Below, one piece after another: positions 53,628 through 63,461 of a DNA stretch of 64,000 bases. The notes beneath the pieces were generated by a model. The model saw nothing but the letters and a program-made list of their open reading frames with translations. It was not told the DNA's origin and did not search any database. Position numbers and translations under genes: made by a program. The stretch covers positions 1 to 64,000 of the forward strand of contig NZ_AJXW01000006.1 of NCBI RefSeq assembly GCF_000264375.1, in the 5' to 3' direction. The stretch comes from Rhodanobacter thiooxydans LCS2 (GTDB lineage: Bacteria; Pseudomonadota; Gammaproteobacteria; Xanthomonadales; Rhodanobacteraceae). Each line of letters begins with the position of its first letter. Within the stretch, counting starts at the first letter, position 1.

Positions 53628-54699
53628 ACTGGCCGACTGGATGGCACGGCATTTCACCGCGCTGCATCTGTTCCAGTACATCACCTTCCGCACCATCATG
53701 GCCGCGCTCACCGCGCTGTCGCTGTCGCTGCTGTGCGGGCCGTGGCTGATCAACCGGCTGGCCGCGCTGAAGGCCGGCCAGGTGGTGCGCAGCGACGGTC
53801 CGCAGACGCACCTGGTCAAGGCCGGCACGCCGACCATGGGCGGCGTGATGATCCTGCTCTCGGTCACCGTGGCCACCTTGCTGTGGGCCGACCTGCACAA
53901 CCGCTACGTGTGGGTGGTGCTGGCGGTGCTGCTGAGCTTCGGCGCGATCGGCTTCTACGACGACTACCGCAAGCTGGTGCTGAAGGACAGCCGCGGCCTG
54001 GCCAGCCGCTGGAAGTATTTCTGGCAGTCGGTGTTCGGCCTCGGCGCGGCGCTGTTCCTCTACCACACCGCCCAGCTGCCGGCGGAGACCGCATTGTACG
54101 TGCCGCTGTTCAAGCACGTGGTGCTGCCGCTGGGGCTGTTCTTCGTGGTGATCACCTATTTCATGATCGTGGGCTTCTCCAACGCGGTGAACCTCACCGA
54201 CGGGCTGGACGGCCTGGCGATCATGCCCACCGTGCTGGTTTCCGGTGCGCTCGGCGTATTTGCCTATCTGGCCGGCAACAAGGTGTTCTCCGAGTACCTC
54301 GGCATCCCGTCGATTCCGGGCGCGGGCGAGCTGGCGATCTTCACCGGCGCGTTGTCCGGTGCCGGGCTGGGCTTCCTGTGGTTCAACACCTATCCGGCGC
54401 AGGTGTTCATGGGCGACGTCGGGGCGCTGGCGATGGGCGCGGCGCTGGGCTGCGTGGCGGTGATCGTGCGCCAGGAGATCGTGCTGCTGGTGATGGGCGG
54501 CGTGTTCGTGATGGAAACCGCCTCGGTGATGATCCAGGTGGCGAGCTTCAAGCTCACCGGCAAGCGCGTGTTCCGCATGGCGCCGATCCACCACCACTTC
54601 GAACTGAAAGGCTGGCCCGAGCCGCGGGTGATCGTGCGCTTCTGGATCATCAGCGTGGTGCTGGTGCTGATCGGCCTTGCCACGCTGAAGGTGCGTTGA
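53617..54699 (+). CDS. mraY: Phospho-MurNAc-pentapeptide transferase MraY
   Basis: A 360-aa polytopic enzyme with ten membrane helices that moves phospho-MurNAc-pentapeptide to undecaprenyl phosphate, giving lipid I. It shows [30 protein letters not shown] (aspartate-rich), [33 protein letters not shown] and [30 protein letters not shown] precedes the ATG at 53617. A family D repeat separates it from ftsW, which breaks the otherwise overlapping gene order. Confidence 0.97.
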   Translation: MLLELADWMARHFTALHLFQYITFRTIMAALTALSLSLLCGPWLINRLAALKAGQVVRSDGPQTHLVKAGTPTMGGVMILLSVTVATLLWADLHNRYVWVVLAVLLSFGAIGFYDDYRKLVLKDSRGLASRWKYFWQSVFGLGAALFLYHTAQLPAETALYVPLFKHVVLPLGLFFVVITYFMIVGFSNAVNLTDGLDGLAIMPTVLVSGALGVFAYLAGNKVFSEYLGIPSIPGAGELAIFTGALSGAGLGFLWFNTYPAQVFMGDVGALAMGAALGCVAVIVRQEIVLLVMGGVFVMETASVMIQVASFKLTGKRVFRMAPIHHHFELKGWPEPRVIVRFWIISVVLVLIGLATLKVR

Positions 54700-54708
54700 T
54701 GATGAGAG

Positions 54709-54799
54709 CCGGGAATAGAGAATCGGGAATAGGGAATAGGAAGAGCGGGCAGGCGCGCGCTTTTGCCGATTCCCTATTCCCTGTTCCCTATTCCCTGGC
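54709..54799. repeat. Family D repeat between mraY and ftsW
   Basis: A left arm of GGGAATAGAGAATCGGGAAT units and a right arm of CCGATTCCCTATTCCCTGTT units flank a centre with GCGCGCGCTTTTG. It forms a long imperfect hairpin within the dcw transcript. Confidence 0.88.
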
Positions 54800-54813
54800 T
54801 GCGGAGCAGACCC

Positions 54814-56049
54814 ATGTTTGACGCCACCACCCAGGCCAAACGCCGCAGCGGTCCGTGCGGCAGCTTCGATCTGTGGCTGCTGGTTGCGCTGGTCGGGCTG
54901 GCCGGCGTGGGCGTGGTGATGGTGACGTCCAGTTCGATCGCGGTGGCCGACAGCCAGCACCTCGGCGCGTTCTATTTCCTGAAGAGGCATCTCTTGTTCC
55001 TCGGCTTCGGGCTGGTCGCCGCCGGGCTGGCGATGCGCACCGAGCTGAAGCTGCTGGAGAAGTTCGCGTTCCCGCTGCTGGCGCTGGCGTTCCTGATGCT
55101 GCTGGCGGTGTTCGTGCCGCACCTGGGCATGCGCATCAACGGCGCGCGGCGCTGGCTGAACCTGCTGGTCACCACGTTCCAGCCGGTGGAGGCGGTAAAG
55201 CTCATTCTGGTGATCTACGTCGCCAGCTACCTGGTGCGTCATCGCGAAAATGTGGAGACGAAGTTCCTGGGCCTGTTCAAGCCGGTGCTGGTGGCCGGCA
55301 TGATCGTGCTGCTGCTGCTGGCGCAGCCGGACTTCGGCTCGGCCACGCTGGTGATCGCGGTGACCATCGCGATGGTCTGGCTGGGCGGTGCGCGGCCAAT
55401 CTTTCTGTTCCTGATGGGCCTGCCGCTGATGCCGCTGCTGTACGTGGCGGCAACCGGCGAGAGCTACCGCATGAAGCGGCTGACCTCGTTCATGGACCCG
55501 TGGAAGGACCCGTTCAACGACGGCTTCCAGCTGACCCAGTCGCTGATGGCGATCGGCCGCGGCGAATGGACCGGGGTGGGGTTGGGCTCCAGCGTGCTGA
55601 AACTGTCCTACCTGCCGGAGGCGCATACGGATTTCATCTTCGCGGTGATCGGCGAGGAGCTGGGCCTGGCCGGCGTGCTGCTGGTGATCGGCCTGTTCGG
55701 CCTGGCGGTGGGGCGCGGCCTGTATCTGGGGCTGAAGGGCGTCGAGGTGGGCCAGCGCTTTGCCGGCTACGTCGCGTTCGGCGTCTCGCTGATGCTGGCA
55801 ATGCAGGCGTTCGTGTCGGTGGGCGTGAACCTGGGTGCGCTGCCGACCAAGGGGCTGACCCTGCCGCTGATCAGCTACGGCGGCTCGTCAATGGTGTTGA
55901 CCTGCGCGATGGCCGGCGTGCTGCTGCGCGCCACCTGGGAGATCAACCGCGCACTGGACGCGCGGCAGATGGCCACCCGGATGCCGGCGGCGGTGGCCGC
56001 GCTTGACGGGAACGTCGCGGCGAAGCCGCGCGAGGCGGTGGCGGCATGA
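54814..56049 (+). CDS. ftsW: Septal peptidoglycan polymerase FtsW
   Basis: A 411-aa SEDS glycosyltransferase with about ten membrane helices that works with FtsI at the septum. It has VTSSSIAVAD, NGARRWLNL, QPDFGSATLV, FMDPWKDPFNDGFQLTQSLMAIGRGEWTGVGLGSS, LPEAHTDFIFAVIGEELG and LPLISYGGSSMV. GCGGAG lies 7 nt upstream of the ATG at 54814; an upstream in-frame ATG at 54763 begins inside the family D repeat. The stop overlaps the murG ATG. Confidence 0.96.
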   Translation: MFDATTQAKRRSGPCGSFDLWLLVALVGLAGVGVVMVTSSSIAVADSQHLGAFYFLKRHLLFLGFGLVAAGLAMRTELKLLEKFAFPLLALAFLMLLAVFVPHLGMRINGARRWLNLLVTTFQPVEAVKLILVIYVASYLVRHRENVETKFLGLFKPVLVAGMIVLLLLAQPDFGSATLVIAVTIAMVWLGGARPIFLFLMGLPLMPLLYVAATGESYRMKRLTSFMDPWKDPFNDGFQLTQSLMAIGRGEWTGVGLGSSVLKLSYLPEAHTDFIFAVIGEELGLAGVLLVIGLFGLAVGRGLYLGLKGVEVGQRFAGYVAFGVSLMLAMQAFVSVGVNLGALPTKGLTLPLISYGGSSMVLTCAMAGVLLRATWEINRALDARQMATRMPAAVAALDGNVAAKPREAVAA

Positions 56050-57266
56050 GCATGGCCGGGAATAGGGAATTGGGAATAGGGAATTGGGAAAGCACGCTGC
56101 GCGAAGCTGCAGCGATGTCGACCATCCCCGGCCGCGAGGGTGTTGGTGCGCCGTGCTCTACCGATTCCCGATTCCCGATTCCCGATTCCCGGCCCAACGA
56201 CTCCCGGCCCGTGCTGATCATGGCCGGCGGTACCGGCGGCCACATTTTCCCCGGCCTGGCCGTAGCCGAGTGCCTGCGCGCGCAGGGCATGCCGGTGGTG
56301 TGGCTGGGCGCGGTCGGCGGGATGGAGACGAAGGTGGTGCCGGCGCAGCGGATCGAGCTGCACACGGTGGCCGTCGGCGGACTGCGCGGCAAGGGCCTCC
56401 GGACCCGGCTGCTGGCGCCGCTGATGCTGCTGCGTGCACTGTTCGCTTCGCTGGCCGTGCTGCGCCAGGTGCGGCCGCGCAGCGTGCTGTCGATGGGCGG
56501 CTATGTGGCCGGCCCAGGCGGTCTTGCCGCGTGGCTGCTGCGCCGTCCGCTGCTGGTGCATGAGCAGAACCGCGTGGCCGGCTTCACCAACCGCAAGCTG
56601 GCCGGGCTGGCGAAGCGCGTGCTGGCCGGCTTCGCCGATGCCTTGCCGCGCGCCGAATGGGTCGGCAACCCGGTGCGCGAGGCGATCGCCGCGCTGCCGC
56701 CGCCGGCCGAGCGCATGGCGGGACGCAGCGGCAAGCCGCGCCTGCTGGTGCTGGGCGGCAGCCTCGGTGCGCGCGCGCTGAACCTGGCGCTGCCGCAGGC
56801 GTTGGCCCGGTTGGCGCCGGCGCAGCGTCCCGAGGTGCTGCACCAGTGCGGCAGTCGCGGCCTCGATGAAGCGCGCGAGGCATATGCGCAGGCCGGCGTC
56901 GAGGCGCAGGTGGTGGCCTTCATCGACGACATGGCCGGCACCTACGGCTGGGCCGACCTGGCCGTCTGCCGCGCCGGCGCGCTGACCCTGGCCGAACTCG
57001 CTGCGGCGGGACTGGGCGCGGTGCTGGTGCCGTTCCCGCATGCGGTGGACGACCACCAGACCCGCAACGCCGAAGTACTGATGGCGGCCGGCGCCGCCGA
57101 ACTGATGCAGGAGAACGAGCTGGACGTACAGATTCTGGCGCAGCGGCTGGCATCGCTGCTGGGTGATCGCCAGCGCCTGCTGGCGATGGCAGAAGCCGCG
57201 CGGACGCTGGCGAAACCCGATGCGGCGCAGGTCATTGCGCGCGCCTGCCTGGAGGTCGCCGCATGA
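56046..57266 (+). CDS. murG: Lipid II-forming N-acetylglucosaminyltransferase MurG
   Basis: A 406-aa peripheral membrane enzyme that adds GlcNAc to lipid I. Motifs are [63 protein letters not shown] and [38 protein letters not shown]. The first 55 residues are unusual: they are encoded by a family D repeat ([10 protein letters not shown] and [11 protein letters not shown]), and normal MurG begins near residue 56. The ATG at 56046 overlaps the ftsW stop. ATGs at 56052 and 56115 and a GTG at 56211 are alternative starts. Confidence 0.93.
   Translation: MSMAGNRELGIGNWESTLREAAAMSTIPGREGVGAPCSTDSRFPIPDSRPNDSRPVLIMAGGTGGHIFPGLAVAECLRAQGMPVVWLGAVGGMETKVVPAQRIELHTVAVGGLRGKGLRTRLLAPLMLLRALFASLAVLRQVRPRSVLSMGGYVAGPGGLAAWLLRRPLLVHEQNRVAGFTNRKLAGLAKRVLAGFADALPRAEWVGNPVREAIAALPPPAERMAGRSGKPRLLVLGGSLGARALNLALPQALARLAPAQRPEVLHQCGSRGLDEAREAYAQAGVEAQVVAFIDDMAGTYGWADLAVCRAGALTLAELAAAGLGAVLVPFPHAVDDHQTRNAEVLMAAGAAELMQENELDVQILAQRLASLLGDRQRLLAMAEAARTLAKPDAAQVIARACLEVAA
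56056..56197. repeat. Family D repeat inside the murG 5' end
   Basis: GGGAATAGGGAATTGGGAAT units at 56058-56091 and four CCGATTCCC/CCGATTCCCG units at 56160-56191 surround a unique centre. The element lies after the ATGA overlap with ftsW and is translated as the N-terminal extension of MurG. Confidence 0.88.
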
Positions 57267-58702
57267 CCCCGCGTCGATTGCATGCGCATGAGGACCCGAT
57301 GAGCACGTTCCGCCGGGTGCACTTCATCGGCATCGGCGGAGTCGGCATGAGCGGCATCGCCGAGGTGCTGCACAACCTCGGCTACGCCGTGTCCGGTTCC
57401 GACCGCGCCAACTCGCCCACCGCGCAGCGGTTGCGGCAGCTGGGTATCGACGTGCACGTCGGCCACGCGGTGGAAAACATCGGCGCCGCCGACGTGGTGG
57501 TGACCTCCAGCGCGATCAAACAGGACAACCCGGAGCTGGTCGCCGCACGCGAAGCGCGCATCCCGGTGATCCCGCGCGCGGAGATGCTGGGCGAACTGAT
57601 GCGCTTCCGCCGCGGCGTGGCGATCGCCGGCACGCATGGCAAGACCACCACCACCAGCCTCACCGCCAGCGTGCTGGCCGAGGCCGGCTACGACCCGACC
57701 TTCGTGATCGGCGGTCAGCTCAACGCGGCCGGCGCCAATGCGCGGCTGGGCACCGGGCAGTACCTGGTCGCCGAGGCCGACGAATCCGACGGCTCGTTCC
57801 TGCTGCTGTCGCCGGTGATCGCCGCGGTCACCAACATCGACGCCGACCACCTGGAGAACTACCACGGCGACTTCGCCGAGGTGAAGAAGGCGTTCGCCGA
57901 TTTCCTGCACCGACTGCCGTTCTATGGCCTGGCCGTGCTGTGCGTGGACGACCCCGAAGTGGCCGTGCTGGCGAAGTCCACCACGCGCCGCGTGATGACC
58001 TACGGCATCGACACCGCCGACGCCGACGTGCGCGCGAAGAACGTGAGCCAGCACGGCTTCGAGATGCACTTCGAGCTGCTGCTGCCGGGTCGCGACGAAG
58101 CGCTGCCGGTCAAGCTCAATCTGCCAGGCCGGCACAACGTGCTGAACGCGCTGGCCGCCGCGGCGATCGGCTGGCAACTGGGAGTCGAGGCCGATGCGCT
58201 GGCGCGTGCGCTGGAGAATTTCCAGGGCGTCGGCCGGCGCTTCCACCGGCGTGGCGAGATCGCGCTGGACCAGGGCAGCGTGCTCCTGGTCGACGACTAC
58301 GGCCACCACCCGCGCGAACTGGCCGCGGTGTTCGCCGCCGCGCGCGGCGGCTGGCCGGAACGCCGCCTGGTGGTCGGTTTCCAGCCGCACCGTTACAGCC
58401 GCACGCGCGACCTGCTGGACGACTTCGCCAACGTGCTGGCCGAGGTCGACGTGCTGGTGCTGACCGACGTCTACCCGGCCGGCGAGCCGCCGATCGCCGG
58501 TGCCGATGGCCGCGCGCTGGCGCGGGCAGTGCGTGCCCGCGGCAAGGTCGATCCGGTACTGGTCGAGCATCCGCGCGACCTGAAGGAAACCCTGCCGACG
58601 CTGCTGCGCGACGGCGACCTGCTGCTGCTGCTGGGCGCCGGCGACATCGGCGCGGCAGCGGTCGAACTGGCGCAGATCGGTCATTTGAGGACAAGCAAGT
58701 GA
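57263..58702 (+). CDS. murC: UDP-MurNAc:L-alanine ligase MurC
   Basis: A 479-aa ATP-dependent ligase that adds the first amino acid of the peptide stem. It has [19 protein letters not shown], the P-loop [42 protein letters not shown] and [18 protein letters not shown]. The ATG at 57263 overlaps the murG stop, and the extra N-terminal residues resemble those of Xanthomonas MurC. A start at 57299 (MSTFRR) after GAGGA is also possible. Its stop overlaps the GTG of ddl. Confidence 0.96.
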   Translation: MTPRRLHAHEDPMSTFRRVHFIGIGGVGMSGIAEVLHNLGYAVSGSDRANSPTAQRLRQLGIDVHVGHAVENIGAADVVVTSSAIKQDNPELVAAREARIPVIPRAEMLGELMRFRRGVAIAGTHGKTTTTSLTASVLAEAGYDPTFVIGGQLNAAGANARLGTGQYLVAEADESDGSFLLLSPVIAAVTNIDADHLENYHGDFAEVKKAFADFLHRLPFYGLAVLCVDDPEVAVLAKSTTRRVMTYGIDTADADVRAKNVSQHGFEMHFELLLPGRDEALPVKLNLPGRHNVLNALAAAAIGWQLGVEADALARALENFQGVGRRFHRRGEIALDQGSVLLVDDYGHHPRELAAVFAAARGGWPERRLVVGFQPHRYSRTRDLLDDFANVLAEVDVLVLTDVYPAGEPPIAGADGRALARAVRARGKVDPVLVEHPRDLKETLPTLLRDGDLLLLLGAGDIGAAAVELAQIGHLRTSK

Positions 58703-59736
58703 GCACCATGATCAAGGATTCCCAACAATTCGGCCGCGTCGCCGTGGCGATGGGCGGCAGCTCGGCCGAGCGCGAGGTGTCGCTGGATTCCGGCCGCAAC
58801 GTGCTGGAAGCGCTCAGGGCGCGCGGCGTGGACGCGCAGCCGGTCGACGGCATCCCCGCGCTGCTCGACGCGCTGCGCGCCGGTGGCTTCGCGCGCGTGT
58901 TCAACATCCTGCACGGCCAGCACGGCGGTGGCGAGGATGGCGTGCTGCAAGGCGCGCTGGAGGCGTTGAAGGTGCCGTATACCGGCTCGGGCGTGCTTGG
59001 CTCGGCGTTGTCGATGGACAAGACGCGTTCGAAGCGCGTGTGGCAGTCGCTGGGCCTGCCGACGCCGAAGTTCGTGGCGCTGCCGCGCGGCGCGGATGTG
59101 CACGCGGCGGCGCAGCAGATCGGCTTCCCGCTGATCGTGAAGCCGGCCTGCGAGGGTTCCAGCGTGGGCGTCACCCGCGTGTTCGAGGAATCCCAGCTGG
59201 ACCAGGCGGTCGAGCTGGCCGCGAAGTATCCGGGCGACCTGCTGATGGAAACCCTGATCGAGGGCGACGAACTGACCGTCGCCATCCTCGGTCGCCAGGT
59301 GCTGCCCAGCATCCACATCGTGCCGAAGGGTGCGTTCTACGACTACAACGCGAAGTACATCGCCGAGGACACGCGGTATCTGTGCCCCGGCCTGGAAGGC
59401 GATGCCGAGGCGGAGCTGCGCGCACTGGCGCTGGCCGCGTTCGACGCGCTGGGCTGCACCGGCTGGGGCCGGGTCGACGTGATGCGCGACCGCCTGGGCC
59501 GCAACTGGCTGCTGGAGGTGAACACTGCACCGGGGATGACCTCGCACTCGCTGGTGCCAAAGGCGGCCAAGGCTGCCGGCATCGACTACCAGGAGCTGTG
59601 CTGGCGCGTGCTGGAAACCAGCTTCCGCGATGGTTCGTTCGACGCGGATGGTTCTGCCGAATCCCGAATCCCGAATCCCGGCTCTCAACAGCCGAAGGGC
59701 TGGTCATCCCGCGACTCCAACGGAGGCGCCCAGTGA
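58699..59736 (+). CDS. ddl: D-alanine-D-alanine ligase
   Basis: A 345-aa ATP-grasp enzyme that joins two D-alanines for MurF. It shows [78 protein letters not shown] and [21 protein letters not shown]. The GTG at 58699 overlaps the murC stop and has GAGG 8 nt upstream; an ATG at 58708 is the alternative. The last 28 or so residues ([13 protein letters not shown] and on) come from a repeat at 59655-59690 and are not part of the usual fold. Confidence 0.95.
   Translation: MSTMIKDSQQFGRVAVAMGGSSAEREVSLDSGRNVLEALRARGVDAQPVDGIPALLDALRAGGFARVFNILHGQHGGGEDGVLQGALEALKVPYTGSGVLGSALSMDKTRSKRVWQSLGLPTPKFVALPRGADVHAAAQQIGFPLIVKPACEGSSVGVTRVFEESQLDQAVELAAKYPGDLLMETLIEGDELTVAILGRQVLPSIHIVPKGAFYDYNAKYIAEDTRYLCPGLEGDAEAELRALALAAFDALGCTGWGRVDVMRDRLGRNWLLEVNTAPGMTSHSLVPKAAKAAGIDYQELCWRVLETSFRDGSFDADGSAESRIPNPGSQQPKGWSSRDSNGGAQ
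59655..59690. repeat. Partial family D repeat at the ddl 3' end
   Basis: Three CCGAATCCCGAATC-type units followed by CCCGGCTCTCAACAG are translated as [10 protein letters not shown] in Ddl. The same unit and tail, CGAATCCCGGCCCTCAAG, occur at 3410-3427 in an intergenic region. Confidence 0.7.
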
Positions 59737-60467
59737 AAGGAACCATCCGCCTCGTCGCCTGGTGCCTCGCCATCGCGCTGGTCGCGCTGCCGATCGTCGG
59801 CGTGTTGCGCGGGTGGTTCGCGGTCGGGCGCTGGCCGGTGACCCAGCTGACCGTGCAGGCCGAGTTCCGGCACGTCAGCGCGGACGACATCCGCGCCGCT
59901 GTGCGGCCGCGTCTGGGCAGGGGGTTCTTCGCGCTGGATCTCGACGCGGTGCAGAAAGCGGTGGCTGCGCTGCCGTGGGTGGAATCAGTGGAAGCGCGCA
60001 AGCGCTGGCCCGATACCCTGCTGCTGCGCATCTACGAGCGCGAGCCGTTCGCGCGCTGGAACGACAAGCAGCTGATCAGCCGCCAGGGCCTGGTGTTCGC
60101 GGCGCCGGGCATGGACGGCATCGGCGCGCTGCCGAGCCTGCACGGTCCAGATGCGCGGCTGGCCGAGGTGGTCAGCTTCTACGCGGAAACCAGCAAGGCG
60201 TTCGCCGGCACCCATCTGCAGGTCACCGGCGTGGCGCTGACCGAGCGCGGCAGCTGGAGCGTGAGCATGGCCGACGGCGCGCAGGTCGTGGTTGGCGACC
60301 GCGAGTACGCCGGCCGCCGGTTGCGCCGCTTTCTCGACGTCTACCCGCAACTCATCGCCGGTCACAGCGACGGTTTCGCCTACGCCGATCTTCGTTACAC
60401 CAATGGATTTGCCGTGCGCTGGCCGCCGACGGCCGCCGCCAACGCTGGAGGTTCGCCCCGCTCATGA
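59733..60467 (+). CDS. ftsQ: Cell division protein FtsQ
   Basis: A 244-aa bitopic protein of the FtsQLB complex. A membrane helix ([22 protein letters not shown]) is followed by a POTRA domain ([25 protein letters not shown]...[45 protein letters not shown]) and the FtsQ beta domain. The GTG at 59733 follows CGGAGG and overlaps the ddl stop. The short cytoplasmic tail is typical of this order. Its 3' end overlaps the ftsA ATG. Confidence 0.95.
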   Translation: MKGTIRLVAWCLAIALVALPIVGVLRGWFAVGRWPVTQLTVQAEFRHVSADDIRAAVRPRLGRGFFALDLDAVQKAVAALPWVESVEARKRWPDTLLLRIYEREPFARWNDKQLISRQGLVFAAPGMDGIGALPSLHGPDARLAEVVSFYAETSKAFAGTHLQVTGVALTERGSWSVSMADGAQVVVGDREYAGRRLRRFLDVYPQLIAGHSDGFAYADLRYTNGFAVRWPPTAAANAGGSPRS

Positions 60468-61696
60468 AGCCGCGCAATGACAAGCAACTGGTGGTCGGGC
60501 TCGACATCGGCACGTCGAAGGTGGTGGCGATCGTCGGCGAGTACGAGCCGGGCGAGCCGATCACCGTGATCGGCATCGGCACCCACGTCTCGCGCGGCAT
60601 GAAGCGCGGCTCGGTGGTGGACATCGAATCGACCGTGCATTCGATCCAGCGCGCGGTGGAGGAGGCCGAGCTGATGGCCGGCTGCGACATCCGCTCGGTC
60701 TATGCCTCGATCTCCGGCAGCCACCTGGAAACCCGCAACTCGCACGGCAACGCGGCGATCCGCGACCGCGAGGTGACCGCCAGCGACCTGGAGCAGGTGC
60801 TGGAGGCGGCCAGCGCGGTGGCGATCCCGGCCGACCGCAAGGTGCTCTACAAGGAATCGCAGGAATACCGCATCGACGGCCAGGACGGCATCCGCGCGCC
60901 GATCGGCATGAGCGGCGTGCGGCTGGAGGCGAACGTGCACCTGGTCACCGGCGCGGCGGCTGCGGTGCAGAACGTCACCAAGTGCATCCAGCGCTGCGGC
61001 CTCACCGTGGACGAGCTGGTGCCCTCGGCGGTGGCCAGCGCGAAGGCGGTGCTGACCGACGACGAGCGCGAGCTGGGCGTGTGCCTGGTCGACATCGGCG
61101 CGGGCACCACCGACATCGCGATCTACACCCAGGGCTCGATCCGCTACACCGCCTCGCTGCCGGTCGGCGGCGACCAGGTCACCAGCGACATCGCCTACGG
61201 CGTGCACACGCCGACCGCGCATGCGGAGGAGATCAAGATCAAGTACGCCTGTGCGGTGACCGGGCTGGCCCATGCCGAGGAAACCATCCAGGTGCCCAGC
61301 GTGGGCGATCGTCCACCGCGCCGGTTGGCCCGGCAGTCGCTGGCGCAGAGCGTGCAGGCGCGCTACGAGGAAATTTTCGAGATGGTGCAGGACCAACTGC
61401 GCCGCTCCGGCTACGAGAGCCTGGTGGCGGCCGGCGTGGTGCTGACCGGCGGCGCCTCGAAGATGGAAGGCGCGCTGGAGCTGGCCGAGGAGATCTTCCA
61501 CAAGATGGTGCGCATCGGCGTGCCACAGCAGATCGAGGGCCTCGGCGAAGTCGTTTCCAGTCCGCTGCACGCCACCGGCGTGGGCCTGTTGCTGCACGGC
61601 GCGCGCGCCGGCGGCACGCGCGTGGGCGGCTCGGCCGGCGGCAGCGTCGGCGGCCTGGTCGGCAAGTTGCGCGGCTGGCTCACCAGGAATTTCTGA
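60464..61696 (+). CDS. ftsA: Cell division protein FtsA
   Basis: A 410-aa actin-like ATPase that tethers FtsZ to the membrane. It has LVVGLDIGTSKVVAIVGEY, the SHVT insert start (VYASISGSHLETRNSHG), CLVDIGAGTTDIAIYTQGSIRYTASLPVGG, and VVLTGGASKMEGALELAEEIF. The C-terminal membrane-targeting helix is GKLRGWLTRNF after a Gly/Ser-rich linker. The ATG overlaps the ftsQ stop. ftsZ follows after 123 nt. Confidence 0.97.
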   Translation: MKPRNDKQLVVGLDIGTSKVVAIVGEYEPGEPITVIGIGTHVSRGMKRGSVVDIESTVHSIQRAVEEAELMAGCDIRSVYASISGSHLETRNSHGNAAIRDREVTASDLEQVLEAASAVAIPADRKVLYKESQEYRIDGQDGIRAPIGMSGVRLEANVHLVTGAAAAVQNVTKCIQRCGLTVDELVPSAVASAKAVLTDDERELGVCLVDIGAGTTDIAIYTQGSIRYTASLPVGGDQVTSDIAYGVHTPTAHAEEIKIKYACAVTGLAHAEETIQVPSVGDRPPRRLARQSLAQSVQARYEEIFEMVQDQLRRSGYESLVAAGVVLTGGASKMEGALELAEEIFHKMVRIGVPQQIEGLGEVVSSPLHATGVGLLLHGARAGGTRVGGSAGGSVGGLVGKLRGWLTRNF

Positions 61697-61819
61697 ACAA
61701 CACGAATCCGGCGGCGCAGGAGGCGACGCCATGGGTGGAGGGACATCCGCCCACCACCATGGACCGACAGGAGTCGCCACCCATGGTTACAACGACAACA
61801 ACTCTGCGGAGGACGGGAA

Positions 61820-63007
61820 ATGTTTGAACTGATCGATAAACTTGCACCCAATGCAGTCATCAAGGTGATCGGCGTGGGCGGCGGCGGCGGCAATGCCGTG
61901 GCGCACATGCTCAATGCCAACATCGAAGGCGTGGAATTCGTCGTCGCCAACACCGACGCGCAGGCGATGAACAGCTGCGGCTCGCGCACCCACCTGCAAC
62001 TGGGTGGCAACGTGACCAAGGGTCTCGGCGCCGGCGCCAACCCCGAAGTCGGCCGGCAGGCTGCGCTGGAGGATCGCGAACGGATCGAGGCGATGCTGGA
62101 AGGTGCCGACATGGTGTTCATCACCGCCGGCATGGGCGGTGGCACCGGTACCGGCGCGGCGCCGGTGGTGGCGCAGCTGGCCAAGGAGAAGGGCATCCTC
62201 ACCGTGGCGGTGGTGACCAAGCCGTTCCCGTTCGAGGGCCGTCGGCGCATGCAGGTTGCGCTGAAGGGCATCGAGGACCTGTCCCAGCACGTCGACTCCC
62301 TGATCACCGTGCCGAACGAGAAGCTGCTCAGCGTGCTCGGCCGCGAGGTTACCCTTCTCAACGCGTTCAAGGCCGCCAACGACGTGCTGCAGGGCGCCGT
62401 GCAGGGCATCGCCGATCTGATCACCGCCCCGGGCCTGATCAACGTCGACTTCGCCGACGTGCGCACCGTGATGTCGGAGATGGGCCTGGCCATGATGGGC
62501 TCGGGCACCGCCCGCGGCGACGACCGCGCCCAGGCGGCGGCCGAGGCGGCGATCAAGAACCCGCTGCTGGAGGACGTCAACCTCAACGGCGCCTGCGGCA
62601 TCCTGGTCAACGTCACCGCCGGTCCCAACCTGACCATGCGCGAGTTTGACGAGATCGGTCGCATCATCCACGACTTCGCCAGCGAGGACGCCACCGTGGT
62701 GATGGGCACGTCGCTCGACCCGGAGATGAAGGACGACGTGCGCGTCACCGTGGTCGCCACCGGCCTCAACCGGGCGATGGCCTCGCGCCAGCAGCCGCCG
62801 ATCCGCATGGTCGAGACCCAGCAGGTGCAGATGCGCCCGCGTCCGGTGGTGCTGCGGACCGGTACCGGCAACGAGGTGGTCGACTACGCGCAACCGGAGA
62901 TGGCGGTCAGCCACGGCCGTACGGAACCGGCGGCACCGGCGAAGGGTGCCGAGCCGGGCTTCGATTACCTGGATATCCCGGCGTTCCTGCGCCGCCAGGC
63001 CGACTGA
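61820..63007 (+). CDS. ftsZ: Cell division GTPase FtsZ
   Basis: A 395-aa tubulin-like GTPase that forms the Z-ring. It has KVIGVGGGGGNAVAHML, NTDAQAMNS, the tubulin signature GGGTGTGAAPV (about residues 109-119), ITVPNEKLL and NVDFADVRTVM. The C-terminal peptide DYLDIPAFLRRQAD is the conserved tail that binds FtsA and ZipA. CGGAGGACGGGAA supplies the ribosome binding site. The 123-nt gap upstream may carry its own promoter, as in other species, but no clear one was seen. Confidence 0.98.
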   Translation: MFELIDKLAPNAVIKVIGVGGGGGNAVAHMLNANIEGVEFVVANTDAQAMNSCGSRTHLQLGGNVTKGLGAGANPEVGRQAALEDRERIEAMLEGADMVFITAGMGGGTGTGAAPVVAQLAKEKGILTVAVVTKPFPFEGRRRMQVALKGIEDLSQHVDSLITVPNEKLLSVLGREVTLLNAFKAANDVLQGAVQGIADLITAPGLINVDFADVRTVMSEMGLAMMGSGTARGDDRAQAAAEAAIKNPLLEDVNLNGACGILVNVTAGPNLTMREFDEIGRIIHDFASEDATVVMGTSLDPEMKDDVRVTVVATGLNRAMASRQQPPIRMVETQQVQMRPRPVVLRTGTGNEVVDYAQPEMAVSHGRTEPAAPAKGAEPGFDYLDIPAFLRRQAD

Positions 63008-63461
63008 GGAGGCATATGGGCTTCGGACCGCTTGCACAAGTTAAGGAGATGCGAAAGGATTGAACGATCGCCCGTTGGGTCGGTCACTACTTCCATCGTG
63101 CCGTGCCGGCGCCGTCTGCCGAACCGGGCGATGCGCGGGGAAGGGCCGAGGTCGGCTTCGGCTGGCCGTTCGCAGCTTTACAGCAACAAGACTGTGCGTC
63201 GGGATGACGCACGGCCTGTCGGCGCGGGCTTGCTCGCAACGACTGGCCCGATACCCCGTGCCGGATTCCCGTCCCAGGCCCGGGGTATCGTGTCGCGCCG
63301 TCGCTTCATCGGGAAAACCGCAGCGGACGCGTCAGCTTTCAAGGATGAAAGAAACATGAAGGCTTAATCAGACTGTACGGTACGGTTTGCTTTTATCACA
63401 GGTTAAAACTGTGTTAGCATCCGCTCCTGATTGGCTGCTGCCTACACAGGTACCAACTACG
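63008..63461. other. 454-nt gap between ftsZ and lpxC
   Basis: A possible 15-codon reading frame sits right after ftsZ (63016-63063, after GAGGAGG). Beyond it, open frames up to about 110 codons have Arg/Ser-rich composition and no recognisable domain. An AT-richer segment at 63361-63420, ending TTAGCAT, probably holds the lpxC promoter. Nothing else could be assigned. Confidence 0.5.
63391..63420 (+). promoter_or_regulatory. Candidate lpxC promoter
   Basis: TTTATC (63391-63396) and TAGCAT (63415-63420) are spaced by 18 nt in the only AT-rich part of the gap, 41 nt before the lpxC ATG. The match is moderate. Confidence 0.4.

Noticed and set aside
63032-63367. 111-codon open frame between ftsZ and lpxC
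   Set aside because: Arg/Ser-rich, no good start signal, overlapping alternative frames of equal quality and no family resemblance.
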